In this document: piece by piece, positions 1 through 13,314 of the stretch
Layout of the letters: each line of letters starts with the position of its first letter
Numbering within the stretch: the first letter of the stretch is position 1
Assembly (NCBI GenBank): GCA_011033025.1
Contig: WFMF01000254.1
Coordinates: 1 to 64,000, forward strand
Reading direction: 5' to 3'
Length of the DNA: 64,000 nucleotides
DNA from: Beroe forskalii
Lineage: Eukaryota; Ctenophora; Nuda; Beroida; Beroidae
Notes under the pieces: model-generated
The model's database searches: none
Seen by the model: only the letters and a program-made list of their open reading frames with translations
Told to the model about the DNA's origin: nothing
Made by a program: the position numbers and the translations under genes

Positions 1-105
1 AATTCTCAAATAACACTAAATACGCGTCGCGTCTTGACTCCCATCGCTGGTCTTGGTACTTTGGTAGTTAGTTGGTTGGGCGTATTCTCCTTCCTTTCGT
101 ACCAC

Positions 106-167
106 TTGCTTGGAATATACTCCTGGTTCTGACATGTTGCTTGGAATATACTCCTGGTTCTGACATG
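106..167. repeat. 31-bp direct tandem duplication
   Basis: Two identical copies of a unit beginning TTGCTTGGAATATACTCC and ending TTCTGACATG lie head to tail (106-136 and 137-167). Confidence 0.9.
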
Positions 168-807
168 CTGACAGGAAGTTGACAAAGAGACCTAATTATC
201 ACCCAATTACCGTGACTCATCGTCTGAACTTAACAGTAAAGAGTTACTTAGAGTTGAGCGATTTGGTGTGCTAGAATCTCATGAAAAGGAAAGCTTTGGT
301 TTGCCAAGTTTTCCTGTGTGAAATATTCTTTGATTTGATTCTTTTTTGTTTGTTTCTTCTAACTAAAACCATGGAACAATCTTTTGTAGGGGCCTTCTAG
401 ACCAGCAGTGTTGTGACTCGGTGAAATACGAAACGCAGAATTAGAACTCTTGACTACTTAATAACTAGAGCCAGCTGTAGACTGTTTAATTGCTTAAATT
501 GTTATAAAAGTATACAATCTATACTATCCCGACTTCGCAGTTTGTTTGTAATCAACAAAGTACTTCAAATTTAGACAACACTGATTTTCTGTAATTTTGC
601 CTACTTCGATAGTTTGAAATTAAATTGAGAACTAACCTTGCCGCTCCCTTAGTCCCTTTCTGAGTCTGTTGCTTTCATTATTGCTTTCATTGTTAATAGA
701 ACTTGACAATAATCTTTCGATCTTTGACTACTATGCCTGAATTTTCGACGGTTATTCTGTTACACTGTTCCTGTTACCACCAGTTTCAGCACAGCGTCTC
801 CAACAGG

Positions 808-836
808 GTCACGTGACATTTAGTAGACCACGTGAC
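808..836. promoter_or_regulatory. Paired CACGTG E-boxes
   Basis: GTCACGTGAC (808-817) is a perfect 10-bp palindrome, followed 20 bp later by CCACGTGAC (828-836). CACGTG is the canonical core for bHLH-zip factors of the USF/Max/TFEB type. No nearby gene start was recognised, so a regulatory role is only inferred. Confidence 0.4.
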
Positions 837-3800
837 TATGACGCTCAAATCCGTGTTCATCCTAGTTGTAATTACCCGTCTTTTACTGAGATCTGAGGAA
901 TTCTGATTTTTGGTCGTGTGAATCGTAACTCGCTGCTTCCTCAAGACAAAATCACATGTACTGAGTACAGATCCCACGCAAATCATAGGCGGTTGTGAAT
1001 AACGTCACTCTCAACGCTTAAAACGGTGAATTCATCACAAAATGGAGTTTATTTCTGGTACGTGACGTGTTCATCATGTTTACTGAAATACTCAGGGGGA
1101 GCTACGTAATCATGCGAGAATATTACAGGATGCTAAATTTACCTGCCTACTTCGGTTTGTTTTGTTTGGTGATATTTTCCTCATATTCTGTTACAGCCTG
1201 GGCAGTGTAACCCTGTTACTGCACTGGTAGTACAAGTGTTACAGCTGTTTAGACTCGTAGTACTAGTTTGTATACTAGTTTGTACGCTAGTTTTGAAATG
1301 ATATTGATTATGTTATGCTGATCTCCTGATACTTGTTTAGCTGTTTAGTCTGGTTTGACTGTGGTTTCAGGTGTTACACTTGTTCTTACTTAGGTAATAT
1401 TTCATGCGTAATGACGGAGGGTTTTAGTAATTGTTTTCTGTAATGATGATGTAACCGTGTTGAACACGGCGTGTTCCCTCAACTGCTTCAAATCTCCGTG
1501 TTTAGTTCCCCGTTTACCCTGATCATGTGTCTGTAACTGAGAGATTTTAATACTACTTGCTCTAGATAAAGCATATGCCGAGCTGCTCACAAAAAAGGAG
1601 TGTAACTACAAGTGCGGGTGGTCACGATTTCAAATTATCATTTCAAGGATTGATGATTTTGAATGATAACAGGAGGTGGTAAAGGCTATATCAACAACAA
1701 AAGTTCTCATTAAAAACGTATTACTAAATCGTGTTGAAACTTTATAGCTCATCCTTCTCTGAAGTCATTGATAAAGGCGCGGCCTGATTTAAGACATGGA
1801 ATGTTCAAAATAGTGCATCATTTAAAATTAGGCTTTTACAGTACTCATATAGAATGGCTTGTTGAATTGATGGGTTTTAAACTTTTAAATATCTATCTCT
1901 GACGCATAGTTCCTTTTAATCGTGGCTTGGGTTTCTGTTCGCTAAAATATGTAACATAGAAAGGAACATAATATCCTTCACGAAGGAAGATACCGATTCT
2001 CGGTGGGAATCGATATTTATGCTTAATCGATTAGATTGTTTGCTAATCCTGATATGACAGGTACTTGACATAATATCGAGTGGCAATCTGTCTAAATTAG
2101 CAGAGAAATTCAGTCTAATTTATTCGATAATTGATTGAATTATATAATTAAGCTTCCATGGCTCTGATTTCAAGTGTTGCAATCTGATCATCCATCTCAG
2201 GACTGCTTTGAAATGCACAATAATCAGATTTACCGATTAATTTATGCCATAATTACTCGGAAATCAGATTTTCGGATCAATGAAAATGATTAATTAAAAC
2301 CATTCGTATGCATTTTAAGCGCTATGAATCTGAATCTGGATCTAACTGCATGTATTGAAATAAAAGATGCATTTATTGACTTAGCATCTATCTGACTTAG
2401 GTCTTACTTTCAAGCTCAATAATGATGCATTACCCTATTGGCGTCGCTTATTTGGTTTCAAATTTAGGGAACCTGTATTTCGTTCACATCTTCGTTTAAA
2501 TGTCATATGATCCGCCATTTCTGTGATGATTTTCTGTGTTCGTGTGTTGATTGTCTTTGACAGCTAGCCATGATACCGACGTAATCGAGAAGATTTTATT
2601 GTTACGATTTAGCAGTGATATTTGCGTGTGCATATTATGGAGAATGGTTGTTATTTGAAAGGTAAATTTGTTACTTCGTTTTAGTTTTTTGATTCCTTAG
2701 AAAGTTAGAAAGATCCGATCTCCTTGTGGACACTCCTCGTTTTCCTGTGATTTGCATCTTTGCATGTGATTGTATTGTTCTCTCTGATGATATTTGGTTT
2801 CTTCAGATAATTCTTCACTTTGTTAATCACCGGGTGAATTTGTACAACTATTTTCCGGCTATTCATGTACCAGTCATAACTTCATAACCATTTCCCAGAA
2901 GAAATATCTAGCTTTCTTTTAATCAACCGACGATATTATCATGTTTTGGAGTTTATTGATGTTGCCGGGATCCTCGTCATATTGGATTTGTCAGAACTGA
3001 GCATTATTACTTCTTCGTGACTTCGATAGAATTTGATGCGTGTCTCATGTTTGTCAGAAAGTCAGAATTAAGTTTGATGAAGCACACCTATCTGAAACAA
3101 ACACCATTCCTCTCGCGATTTTCTAACTTTTGCATCTTTCATGTTTTTGATAAATTTTAGCGCACTCGACGTTGGATTTCTTACATGAAATGGTATCTTT
3201 TCACACCAATCACTAAGCACTTAAGCAATTTCCTTTTAACTGAAAATTTTCCTCCTTACTTTCGCGTCATAAAGTCATATACGGTTAGAATTTGCATCAA
3301 TTGAGAGCCGTAGCAAGAGCGAAATCTTCCCATTGTTCATAATCTCATTCACAAGTTCAATATTTCGTGAGAAAATAACATAAGATCACTAGCAACAGCG
3401 GTCACTGCGATTGTCTCGGTCGGGGTTGTCAGTCGTTTGGGCACTTCCCTGAATTCCAAATAAAGTGCTGAGCTGACAATGAAATCTTGATTGAAGTTTA
3501 TATGATGATAAACTATGGAGTTGCGACTATGACTTTGAAGTCATGCCGATGAATTATCGATTTGAAATCATGACTATAATCTTAACATGAAGACGTCTTG
3601 ACCAGGGGAATGTAGGTAAATTATTCCTCTTGCTGCAACAAGTGAATTGTGTCTGCACAGCCTGGAACTATCCTTGGTTAAACCTTTTTCTCACGAGCTC
3701 ACGCATCTTGCAAGGCTTCGTTAGTCTGTGAGACGCGTCAGTGCATTTTAATAGAGCCGCGATCAATTAGGTGCTACAATGCCGCATCGTCGAGGATAAA

Positions 3801-4467
3801 GCAGTAAAACTATGAGCGGAATTCCGTTGTTTTTGTTACGACTATCGAACAATCGAACATATTTTATTGCAGCTTTTTAACGTAGGTAGTAAGTTCTGGT
3901 GCCCGTTGTTCAGTCAAGTGGCACCGACCAACTACTGTTAGCAACAACTGTGAGCTTGGTACTACTGTTTTCAGTACCATAAGTACTAATTAGTACTTTT
4001 ATTCATGCTTCACGTTCACTATAGCATAAACTTCAGTGAGCCTGCCTTATCTGACCTAATTTGAATATACTCCATATTTGAATATATCCTGATATACTCC
4101 ATACTAAAATACCGGTTACAGTTCTAAGTTCATGTTGTCCACTAGTAACTAGCACAGAGTTTTACAGTTATATATAACACTGTTAAGTCATACCTCCAAC
4201 TACTTAACTTGTGAAGTTCTGAAGTCCTGTTCCTCTCTTCTTATTATGTAAACTATTCGACTTCATATATATTATATCATTTAATACTAATAGGACGCAA
4301 TTATATCTCCGTTTACAGTAGTTGAATAGCCTGGTAGTTCGTTCGTGTTAATTGCACTGTACCGTGAAGCAACGTGCTCTTTTTCATTCACTGTTTCCTT
4401 CCCCGTAAGTTTACTCCAATTACTCCTCCATTTTGTTGTTTTCTCTTTCCTCTCTGCGAACTCTTTT

Positions 4468-4920
4468 ACTAGAGTAGCTAGCCAAAGTTGAGTAGGAGGA
4501 CTTTCGAGGTCCGGAGAATTTCTGATCGGAATTTGTAAGTTCAAACGATAACAAATAGTGGGGAAAAACTGATTATGCCCACTTTTGTCATTTAATTGAC
4601 GCTTGTGTCCGAAAATGCATCTCGGGCCAGGAAGGTCGTAAAGACTTGTTTTTGGGCTCAAACGAATCGCAATGTTTGTATTAAACTTTTGAATAAACAT
4701 TTGCCTTATTAAAATGCTCCTGAAGCGAGTAAAAGGCTAAAAAGCATTTTGAGCTGTTGCGATGACTCAAAATTGGTAATTTGTTCATAGTTGAGCTAGG
4801 AAGGTCGTAGCGACTTTGTTTGTTCGGCACTATTTATTCTTATCGTTTAAACTAACAAATAGCGATCAGAAATTCTATGGACCTCGAAAGGCCTAGTCTT
4901 CTTTGGCTAGCTACTGGAGT
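4468..4920. mobile_element. Foldback / MITE-like element with long imperfect inverted ends
   Basis: The left arm (4468 to about 4560, starting ACTAGAGTAGCTAGCC) is an imperfect reverse complement of the right arm (about 4835 to 4920, ending GGCTAGCTACTGGAGT). The core has a second, directly repeated segment (GGAAGGTCGTA near 4630 and 4798). The 137-codon open frame on the minus strand here (4700-4287) runs through an arm and is not gene-like. Confidence 0.6.
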
Positions 4921-5609
4921 ATTAATCATAACAGGGACTGAAATTTGCATTTTAGTGCCACCATTAGTGGCACCATTTGTAAATAATTGTTGAAAATCAC
5001 ATGAAGACTAAGTTAAGTGTCGCCAGAAGCGCCAGATAACTACAAAGTAACAGTCTGCGTGTTTAACGCATCAATTAACTTTTAACGTTATTATAACGTG
5101 ATTAACCCATTATCTCTCTCGCTAATTGTGTGCGTATTTGAGAGCTCAGATCATATAAGATAGTGTAGTGAAGAACATGTAGAGTGATCGGAGTTCCTGA
5201 GTCTAGTTATACTATGCTTGGATGCAACTGCGTAAGAAATATAGTTGTGCTTTTTAATTGATCTTGATTAATCATATATATTGGTTGATTTAACTGTTCT
5301 GTCTCAATAATTTTGTTGACTTAATGATTAATGAACTCTGAAAAAAAACTGAATGCCAATCATGCCATGCCGGAGCCTGGGCGTTTTTATGTTGACAATT
5401 CTAAAAGTAAAAAACTAGCATTATAACTTCTTAACCAAAACTGCAATTATATTTTCGTGAACAGCGTGAAGCAGAATTTAATAATAATTGATACTCAACG
5501 TGCGTAAATGTGAATCGATTTATTTAATGATTAACATTTTATAATAATCGTCATTCCAGTTCAGTTGAATAAGTGATTAATTAAAAGTTAATAATTTTCG
5601 TTATTTCAG

Positions 5610-5672
5610 TTCAAGTACTACGCTAAAGCGGAGCAACAGACCAATAAGACGATTAAAGCTAGCAAAATCAAG
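5610..5672 (+). CDS. Candidate 21-codon internal exon, family not recognised
   Basis: A stretch of 63 bases sits between a good acceptor (TTATTTCAG before 5610) and a good donor (GTGAGA from 5673). It stays open in phase 0 at both ends and reads FKYYAKAEQQTNKTIKASKIK without its last residue, a lysine-rich, probably helical segment. A cassette that preserves frame on both sides is typical of an alternative microexon. I found no partner exon within reach, so the parent gene is unknown and may lie partly outside the window. Confidence 0.35.
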
Positions 5673-6375
5673 GTGAGAAAGTAGCCAACTTTCTTCGTTA
5701 TTTTTAATTTGCTTATTTGAATATTTGGTAACTTATTTGTTTTCAACCCTAAAACTCTGATTTTATTATTGGTTGGGAAATTAATAACCGGTTTGTAAAT
5801 TAATGATCGGTTTGTAAATTAATTCAATTTTCTATTGGAACTGAGCCAATTTTAGCATTATATAGCTATATAGCTAAGTTCAAAATAATAATAATGATAT
5901 CTTATTAATATGGATTCTTTGCGTAATATTATTCCATTATTTTGCATAATTGCCTGAGAAAATCAAGTCCATAGCCAAAACTTGCTGAGCCATGTTACTT
6001 CCACGCAAGACAAGAAGAAGAAAAAAACGCATTTTAAGTGATAAATGACACTTATAAAATCGTACTTGATATTCAAGTGACTCATCCAACGATGACCATA
6101 TGTATATAATGACCATGTGGTTAAATATATGGCATAAGCACGAAACTTCTAGTCTCCACAAAAACCGTTACATTTCTGCCATATTATATCGCGCGTCAAT
6201 TACCTGCGAGAAAAGATATAATTGCGTTTAATTGTGTGTACTAAACAACAGGTCTGGAGATTTTGCGGAAAGGAAATTGCTCCTAAGTACAAGCTGCCTT
6301 TTCTTCTACTACGATCTTACTGTGCTAGTATCGTTATACCCTTGCCGCGTGTGAAACGTACACAGCTTATTTTCC

Positions 6376-6477
6376 GTAGTTTTTTCCGTGCCTCATTTTT
6401 CCGTGCCTCATTTTTCCGTGCCTCATTTTTCCGTGCCTCATTTTTCTGTGCCTCATTTTTCCGTGCCTCATTTTTCC
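6376..6477. repeat. 15-bp minisatellite, about 6 copies
   Basis: The unit CCGTGCCTCATTTTT repeats in tandem with a few substitutions. Because 15 is divisible by 3, it creates an artificial open frame of repeated FFRAS pentapeptides. No start context, signal or homology supports translation. Confidence 0.85.
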
Positions 6478-7091
6478 CACGTTTTTTCGCGCTTCATCCC
6501 TGCTTTTTTACGAACAGTTTTCTTTTGACATTATATCTGATCATCAGACTCAGTATATGTTTATCATTTGTGTGGATCTTCGGTTATTAATATCACGATT
6601 AAAACCACTTAATCTATAAAGTTGGTTCCAATCCAATATTCCTCAAATTTCGAAGTCTATTTTAAGAAAGCATTTAATTGCTCGTATATCATAATGCAGG
6701 GCGCAAGAACTGTATGTGACCAGCTGACTTTCTATAATATATCTGCCGAATTATATGTACAAAAGATGAGAAGTTTCAGAAAGAGCCTGGATTTAATACA
6801 TTAAATTAAAATGACAGTGTCAGGCACTACTTATTCCTCCCAATTATGTATATAATTGACAGCAGTAATGAACAAAATCAATCTGTGTGCGCCTGCAGAG
6901 CTTCATATTATAATTGCATAATAATATATAGAACATATAATACACATTTAAATGTAATTTCATGTAACCTCCGAGTCAGCCTTCCTTTCTTACATTACGG
7001 TATATATATATATTATTGTTGTGAGCAGGTTGAGAGAGTGGTGAGCGAGTTGGATGTTTCATTGTTTGAAGGCATGCCGTACCTCTTTCAT

Positions 7092-7113
7092 TCCTCTCTC
7101 TCTCTCTCTCTCT
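7092..7113. repeat. (CT)n microsatellite
   Basis: About eleven uninterrupted CT dinucleotides. Confidence 0.9.
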
Positions 7114-7589
7114 GAGCATGAATATTTAAAGTACTTAAGTTGTCGTAGTACAAGGCAAAGCCGGGTAAATTTCATGGCGTTTTTGCTTGATGCGTTAGAT
7201 ATCTGTGAACAATTTAGCAATTTTTATGCGCTTATGCGATAGCTATTTTACGATAGGTATGATTTCTGAACAAATGTGCAATTTCCTAAGATCCGGAGTG
7301 GGATCTTTGTTCTTTTTCGAGATCATAATGCTAGTAGAAAAGCCAAAGCTTTACCTACTTACATAGCCGATTCAGCTATGAATGTATGAATGAGTTAGAC
7401 ACGTCTTTGGCTATGCTTTTCGAAACTGAATTTTTTTTAGTTTTGAGAATTTTTATAGTCTTGAACATTGTAGGCGAACAGAAAACAACCTGATTTCAAA
7501 ACTTTGTCGGGTTATTTGTTTTGAATGCGAATTGTTTGCGGTGTGCATTGAACGTTCTCTTCACATGTCCTAGTTTTTGTCGTTTGTCA

Positions 7590-7820
7590 ACGATATAGGC
7601 GATTAGACATCATGTCATTTTGATGGATTTAAACGAACAACAGACAACATTAAACCGCCTATTTTTCCGATTAATGCGCACGCGGACCAAAGTCTCGGAT
7701 ACTTCATGGCACCCATTGATTATTATCGTCCTTAGCTGCATTACTACTGCTCGAACACGGACAATAGGCGATCTGAGATGCACTTTAAACCCTGATAAGT
7801 AAACCTTCTTCACCCGCCTA
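7590..7820. mobile_element. Diverged copies of the AACCGCCTATT palindrome family
   Basis: ATAGGCGATTAGACATCATG near 7593 faces AAACCGCCTATTTTTCC near 7652, and AATAGGCGATCTGAG near 7764 faces CCGCCTATTAC near 7814. These give two adjacent inverted pairs. They match the ends of the clean copy at 43158-43251 but are decayed. Confidence 0.5.
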
Positions 7821-9344
7821 TTACTGACGAGCAACCTATTTATATGTGAACGCTTCACTGCAGGCAGTTTGCATGTGGGTAGTTATGTAAGTAATTTGTA
7901 TACATACTGGACTCGTACACATACAATACTATATTGGTAAATGGTAGTCCTGCCTTCGATAGTATATATGGGTTTTCTAAGTCTTGGTATTAATTGAGTA
8001 TGTAATTGCTCTGCGTGCGTCCCATCATGGAACAGGTCCGAAGGGTTTCTCGATTGTCATATACTTGGTATTTTCGTCTGGATTCCATAATTCATGCTGT
8101 TCTACGTGATCTTCAGAATAACAAATCGCCAATATAATAACTCGCTGATGGTTGTGTGACCAAAACCTTGCTCTTTCCTTGCTCATCTATAACGATAGGA
8201 ATAGCTGTACCGCATGTACCAAGTCACTTGGACAGAATGTCTCACAGTCACTTACGATTGATCGCAGTGCTAGCGTGTACGTACGAATCTATATATTTCA
8301 TTCTAAAGCCCCTGTGCGGTCCCACCAATTTATATATTAATTTACTCACCTGCTTGCTAATTAATTAAAATTCAAGTGTAAACGGTGTGGTAGTAGGTAG
8401 ACTTCCGCCCCACTTTCACCCTTTCTGAGAGCGCTGCAGCTGAGATTTCTCACTCAGAGGATCTCAGAGAGTTTTCAGAATATGGAGTCAGAGAATAGAG
8501 ATAGTCTGGACACCTTTCTGAGGAATGGTTTTTAATGATTCATGTGTTACGAAGTAAGGTGTCATCTTCATGGGTTTGAGTATTCACTTGATGGCGTTCT
8601 TCCCTTGTGCGAGGTTGTACAAATTACCATTGATTGGAAGGAGAGTTTGGAGTGAAATGCTGCTTCGTAATTCACTTGCATTAATGATGTGCTTGGCAAG
8701 ATCTGTTTATTCATGAACAGATCAAATTCAAATCATTTCGATTGGCAGAACCAATCTTGCTTTACTTTGATCTAATAGCATGATTGGTAAGAATCAAGAC
8801 TTTGAACTTTGCAGTAATTGCTGATTGGCTATTCTTGTGGGTGAAATTCAAGAATCAAGATCACAACATATATAACCTATTAAGGTTAATTGATCTCAAC
8901 ATTTGTTTTACAAAGTTCAAAGATCACATACTGACTTTCTAAAGTTCTAAGAACTTGTGTACCTTTTAACCCTGAACTCTTGAACAGAAAAAAAAATAGT
9001 GTCATACATCCAAGCTACAAATGTGATGTTTCGAATTATTTAACTCACAATCTGCTTTGGAAAAATATGAGGATTTAAAATGCCTGTCACGTCTAATGGG
9101 CCATCCATTTGATTCATTGATAGTTTCGATTTGAAAATAAAATGTCTCATTTAAACTTAAAATGGCCCATTAAAAGTCACTTCCCCAGAATAAAAAAGCA
9201 ATCTCATAATATCAGGAATCACCTTTTACCACTACATCTGACAGTCACACTTTCTCATGATCTAGTTATGTTGAGAAGTCCTTGTGACCAAACCAGAACC
9301 GCCTTCCTGTGTTACCATGACAGCTAAGAGTGGTCCGTGTTACC

Positions 9345-9401
9345 ATGGCTACCAGTTCTTCCAGCACCATGTTTTATCAGGCTGTGTCCTCCGTTTTCAA
9401 G
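9345..9401 (+). CDS. Candidate first coding exon, gene unknown
   Basis: An ATG in strong context (ACCATGG) opens a 19-codon frame, MATSSSSTMFYQAVSSVFK, that ends exactly at a good donor (AAG then GTAGGT at 9402), phase 0. It would join in frame to the Shank-like exon at 25471, so it could be an alternative first exon of that gene, but that is inference. A competing upstream ATG at 9317 opens another frame across the same donor (phase 1). The ATG also lies inside an RFX X-box-like palindrome, so the site may be regulatory rather than a start. Confidence 0.3.
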
Positions 9402-10044
9402 GTAGGTGACTAAGTTGTTATACTGGTGATACAATAATTCGGAGAGGAAAATACTTAATTCATTTCAGAATTGGTTATCAAAATTTAAAAACTTTCATTC
9501 TAAGAGAATATTATTCTATTATTGAAGCTTTGAAACTTTGCTTTCCATCAAAACGATATGGGTTTATTGACTCTGAATAAAGTGACAAAAATTACCAAGC
9601 CAATCATCAAACGTGAATTACGAAGGATTAGTCAATGTACTTTTACTTTTTTGGCAACAAGACACTAAGTCGACATCCCTCATATCTCAGTGACGCATCA
9701 GAGCTTATATGAAGCAGCATACTATCTCACTTCCATAATATATGGTGGCATGTTCCGGCTTCCAGCCGCCCTTACGCCACTTTAACTCCACCCAGACTAT
9801 AGTTATATATGTATACATCTGATTATTACTACCGTATAATAACACGAGAACACCTGTTGCTTCCTGTGTAGCAGCCAGAAGTATCCCCTTTCACACAATG
9901 TTACAGTGTTACAGTGCAACATGTGATGGAAGCAACATGTTGTGATGGAATATCTACTGTCATCATCTGAAATCACCGGGATTGATTAAGTACCGAATAT
10001 GTATTCGTTCAAGCCAAACTATTGCGACATGATATTATGTGAGA

Positions 10045-10098
10045 TTTGCCAATATTTATTGGTTTGCCAATATTTATTGGTTTGCCAATATTTATTGG
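10045..10098. repeat. 18-bp unit, three exact tandem copies
   Basis: TTTGCCAATATTTATTGG occurs three times in a row without change, implying recent expansion. Each unit contains CCAAT and its reverse ATTGG. Confidence 0.95.
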
Positions 10099-10277
10099 TC
10101 AGATTTTTTCATTTATTAGTGATAATTTTTACTGCTATGATATCTTGAATTAACATGCCCTGGGCATGTATTCTTTGAACATGAACCTTCTTAGTTTACT
10201 ATTTAAGTTTCAATAGACAGCTGTGCATAAAGGGTTATGTTTTAGCTTCTTTCGTTGCTGTCTCTAAGCTACCATAG

Positions 10278-10279
<2 letters not shown>

Positions 10280-10310
<31 letters not shown>
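10280..10310. repeat. (ATT)n microsatellite
   Basis: About ten ATT trinucleotides in a row. Confidence 0.9.
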
Positions 10311-12009
10311 ATGGAAGCAGATGAATACTGAATTCTATTTAACGGTCACAAGAAGATTAAAATGACTCTGTCAGTAAAATCGCTTGGTTCCTACCTGTCT
10401 CAGCTTAAGTGTTTTTGATTTAGTGACAGTCTAGGATTATGTTTGTTGACTGTCACATCAATAATTAATACCTACATCGATGAAAATACAAATCCATCCG
10501 TGACTAAGTTTATGGAACACTTAATAAAACACTTAATAAAACAAGTCTGAGAATGCTTGGAGATTCAACCCATCTTGAAAGTGGAATATTGGAAGCATTC
10601 CAACTTTCAAATTGCTCAAATATAAGCAAATACTCGCCCAGTATCGTAGCCGAGCTGTTCGTTTAACATGCAAACGTTTACATGAGTTTTATTCTATACA
10701 CATGAGTGTCTGATTTAAATGTAAGGTCTCTCAGTCTAAATGCTCAACTGAGTAACTGGGAGTTACCAGGTTCAAAGTAACCCTGACGGCTAATATTCTC
10801 ACGTCAATGAATCATTCGACTGCTTCAGGTTCCTGTCAAGACGTCAAGCCGTTACGACTGCTTCAAGTTCCTGTTCCGAAATAGCACTGATAATGAAAGT
10901 GACTTGGTACCTACTCCATTTATTTATAGACAAGTCAGTATGTTTTGACCTGATCAGTAGCTCCAAATTCCGACACGAGTAAATTGGTATGATGATTCGG
11001 AATGCCTCCATATAATTGTCTATAGAGCTTTGCCGTAAGGTCGTTATATTTGAACTTACTGGGAAGTCTGTTACTAAACCGAACTTCAGACTTTTGGTGC
11101 GCCCACTCACTACTTCCGACACCTACGCATACTTCACATACCCCGTTGAAATGCTCGTAAATATTTTACCGCAAAGCATATTAAAAGGGAAGCCAGAGCA
11201 GTGAATTTGATAGCATGAAACGCATATCAGAATAGCCCCGAATAATAGACTTAGGTTTAACACACTTTTACTTGTTTGTGGTGGTTCAATAATATTAACT
11301 TTTGTAGGTCGTGTAAGGAAGTCATGTTTTATCAGAAAATCCATCATTATATTCATGTCGTGAATATATAATTAGTTTATTCCCGAACTTGTATAGTTGT
11401 ACAAAATATGCTAATATTTTTTGCGTCTCGATACGGAGGTACGTGTAGATATAATTTGCTATACTTTCTTGGAATTTTAATGAAATTTATGCTCCGCTGC
11501 CTACCCTCATTTGTCCATGTCTCAAGACCGCCCTATGGTATTTAGATAGCTATTTCTTCTGCTAATTTACTAAAAGCTTCTTCAATTCGTAACATTGTCA
11601 GTGCCCTGAACCATTTCACCGGTTCTTTTTACCTACTATACTTATTACTTGTTCCAATAATAACGCCGTTTATGTATGTCATACTGTCATTTTAATGATA
11701 ATTTCAATATTACCGAATATGTGAAACGCCATTTTATTATTATTTATATCAACAGGATATTACACCACAATATGAGTCCCGTGAAACATCTCACCATGTG
11801 ACCGCGATCCTGGCTTCCTATTGGTCGTTTTAACCCTCACGCCTCAGCTTCCTATTGGCTACTTGACTCGCCCTCTCGAGTACATGTGATAAGAATATCC
11901 GTGAGGACTGCTGTTGCCGCTGCGGCGTTACTCTTTCTGACACCGTATATTATTATTCCTACTCTACACACATACACCCACTCTAATGGGATCACGCAAG
12001 ATAAATATA

Positions 12010-12090
12010 GACATACGAGATGACGTCATTATCACAGCGCAAAGTAGTGTGTTTTCGACGTTTATAACCGCCTATTTTCCCGCGGGAGGA
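12010..12090. mobile_element. CRE-containing copy of the AACCGCCTATT family
   Basis: A full TGACGTCA palindrome (12021-12028) is followed by ATAACCGCCTATTTTCCCGC near 12065. The order of CRE, then ACCGCCTATT, then CG-rich end is the same as in the clean copy at 43158-43251. Confidence 0.5.
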
Positions 12091-12259
12091 GTGTATACAT
12101 TTTATAATATTATCTCTCACTCACATTGAGAGTTAAGTGTTATATATTATAATGTGCGTTGTGTTGCTTGTCGTATGGTGGTGGTGGGGCCGATAGCTTG
12201 CATCATGTAGCTTTCTACTTGCATCTTCATATGTAATATAGGCAGTGTGATGGTAGCAA

Positions 12260-12335
12260 AGTACCATCTTAACGCCTGATAATGACGTCATAATCCCCGC
12301 GCGTATGAGTTTGGTGCTGCGCGCGCAGCACGTTG
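12260..12335. mobile_element. CRE-containing repeat copy with CG-rich hairpin
   Basis: CATCTTAACGCCTGATAATG leads into TGACGTCA (12283-12290). The following CGCGCGTATG...TGCTGCGCGCGCAGCAC contains a perfect short hairpin (GTGCTGCGCGCGCAGCAC). It is related to the family at 43158 but lacks a clean second arm. Confidence 0.45.
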
Positions 12336-13314
12336 CATTCTAATGTCGTGGTACGATATATACGCGCCAGAGATTGTATATCGTACTTGCCATGTTTCAT
12401 CATCTTTCTCTGATATATATAATTTATTGGCGTCCGTGTTTTATCGTATATATCTCATCCTTCCGTGATCTCACATGTGTTATCTGGTGTGCGTTTAAAA
12501 ATTTTATCTTTACTTTTAGTGTACTCGCGATGCGTTACTTACTTCGTTGGACTTTCCCAAATCATACGGCGTAATTTGTAGGATGTATTTGGTTTTGCTG
12601 TTTTTATACCGATCTTATCTCATTATGTGTACCTAATGTACAAATTACTTCCCACAAAATGTATAAAATATGCGCGACCATCATTACCAGTCTTCATTAA
12701 TTATGTACCTTTTAGTGTAAGTATAACTTGGTTATATTTATTCTGTCGGCTAAATTTATCTTCCGTCAGATTTTGTATGGGGTTTGTTACAAGTGTGCCC
12801 AACACCCCTGTTATCTATATCGACGTTTTGTTACGATTTTTATAATTTGATATTATATTCCTTGTTCTTCGACTTACAGTTATAACAGGTTTCACTAGTG
12901 ATGTTCCTAATTTTCTTGGTTTGTAGTTATGCTTATGAAATAGAAATATGACCCTTCCTCAATTCGCTCCAGCAGAGAAAAGGTCGCCTCTTCCAATATT
13001 CACTGCATTATGTCAGTAAAAATGCGGTCTTGGATTCAATTCCAATCTTTTTTGATCCCTCTATAGACCTGCTAGTCGCAACTGTTGTTGTTGAATTCTG
13101 AGATTCTACAACTCGGAATATGAATATAGCACTATGGCTTTATTGGTCTTTACTCTTTGGTTTTTGCTCTTGGTACAGCACGGCTGTTACCAAGTCTCAC
13201 TATTTTCCATAAAACAATAAAACATGAAATCGTTGAACGTTGATGCATGATTTGGTAAATATGTCACTGAAATCAGATTACCGGAGTAGAAAAAAATCAG
13301 ATAATGATTGCAAT

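Larger units (their letters stand above)
1..5609. other. Noncoding stretch, no gene recognised
   Basis: AT-rich sequence with stops in all frames and only short chance open frames. It contains a 31-bp duplication, a pair of E-boxes and a foldback element, listed separately. A possible tiny start exon (ATG at 2637, donor GTAAAT at 2662) was seen but nothing downstream supports it. Confidence 0.6.
5673..9316. other. Noncoding stretch with simple repeats
   Basis: No supported gene. Holds the 15-bp tandem repeat near 6380, a CT run near 7093, a copy of the CRE-associated palindrome family near 7590-7820 and two partial copies of an ACCGGTTTGTAAATTAAT-type motif near 5790. Confidence 0.55.

Noticed and set aside
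4287..4700. 137-codon open frame on the minus strand
   Set aside because: It overlaps one arm of the foldback element and has no family features.
6222..6590. 122-codon open frame on the + strand
   Set aside because: Its middle is the 15-bp minisatellite (FFRAS repeats); the remainder has no signal, domain or splice context.
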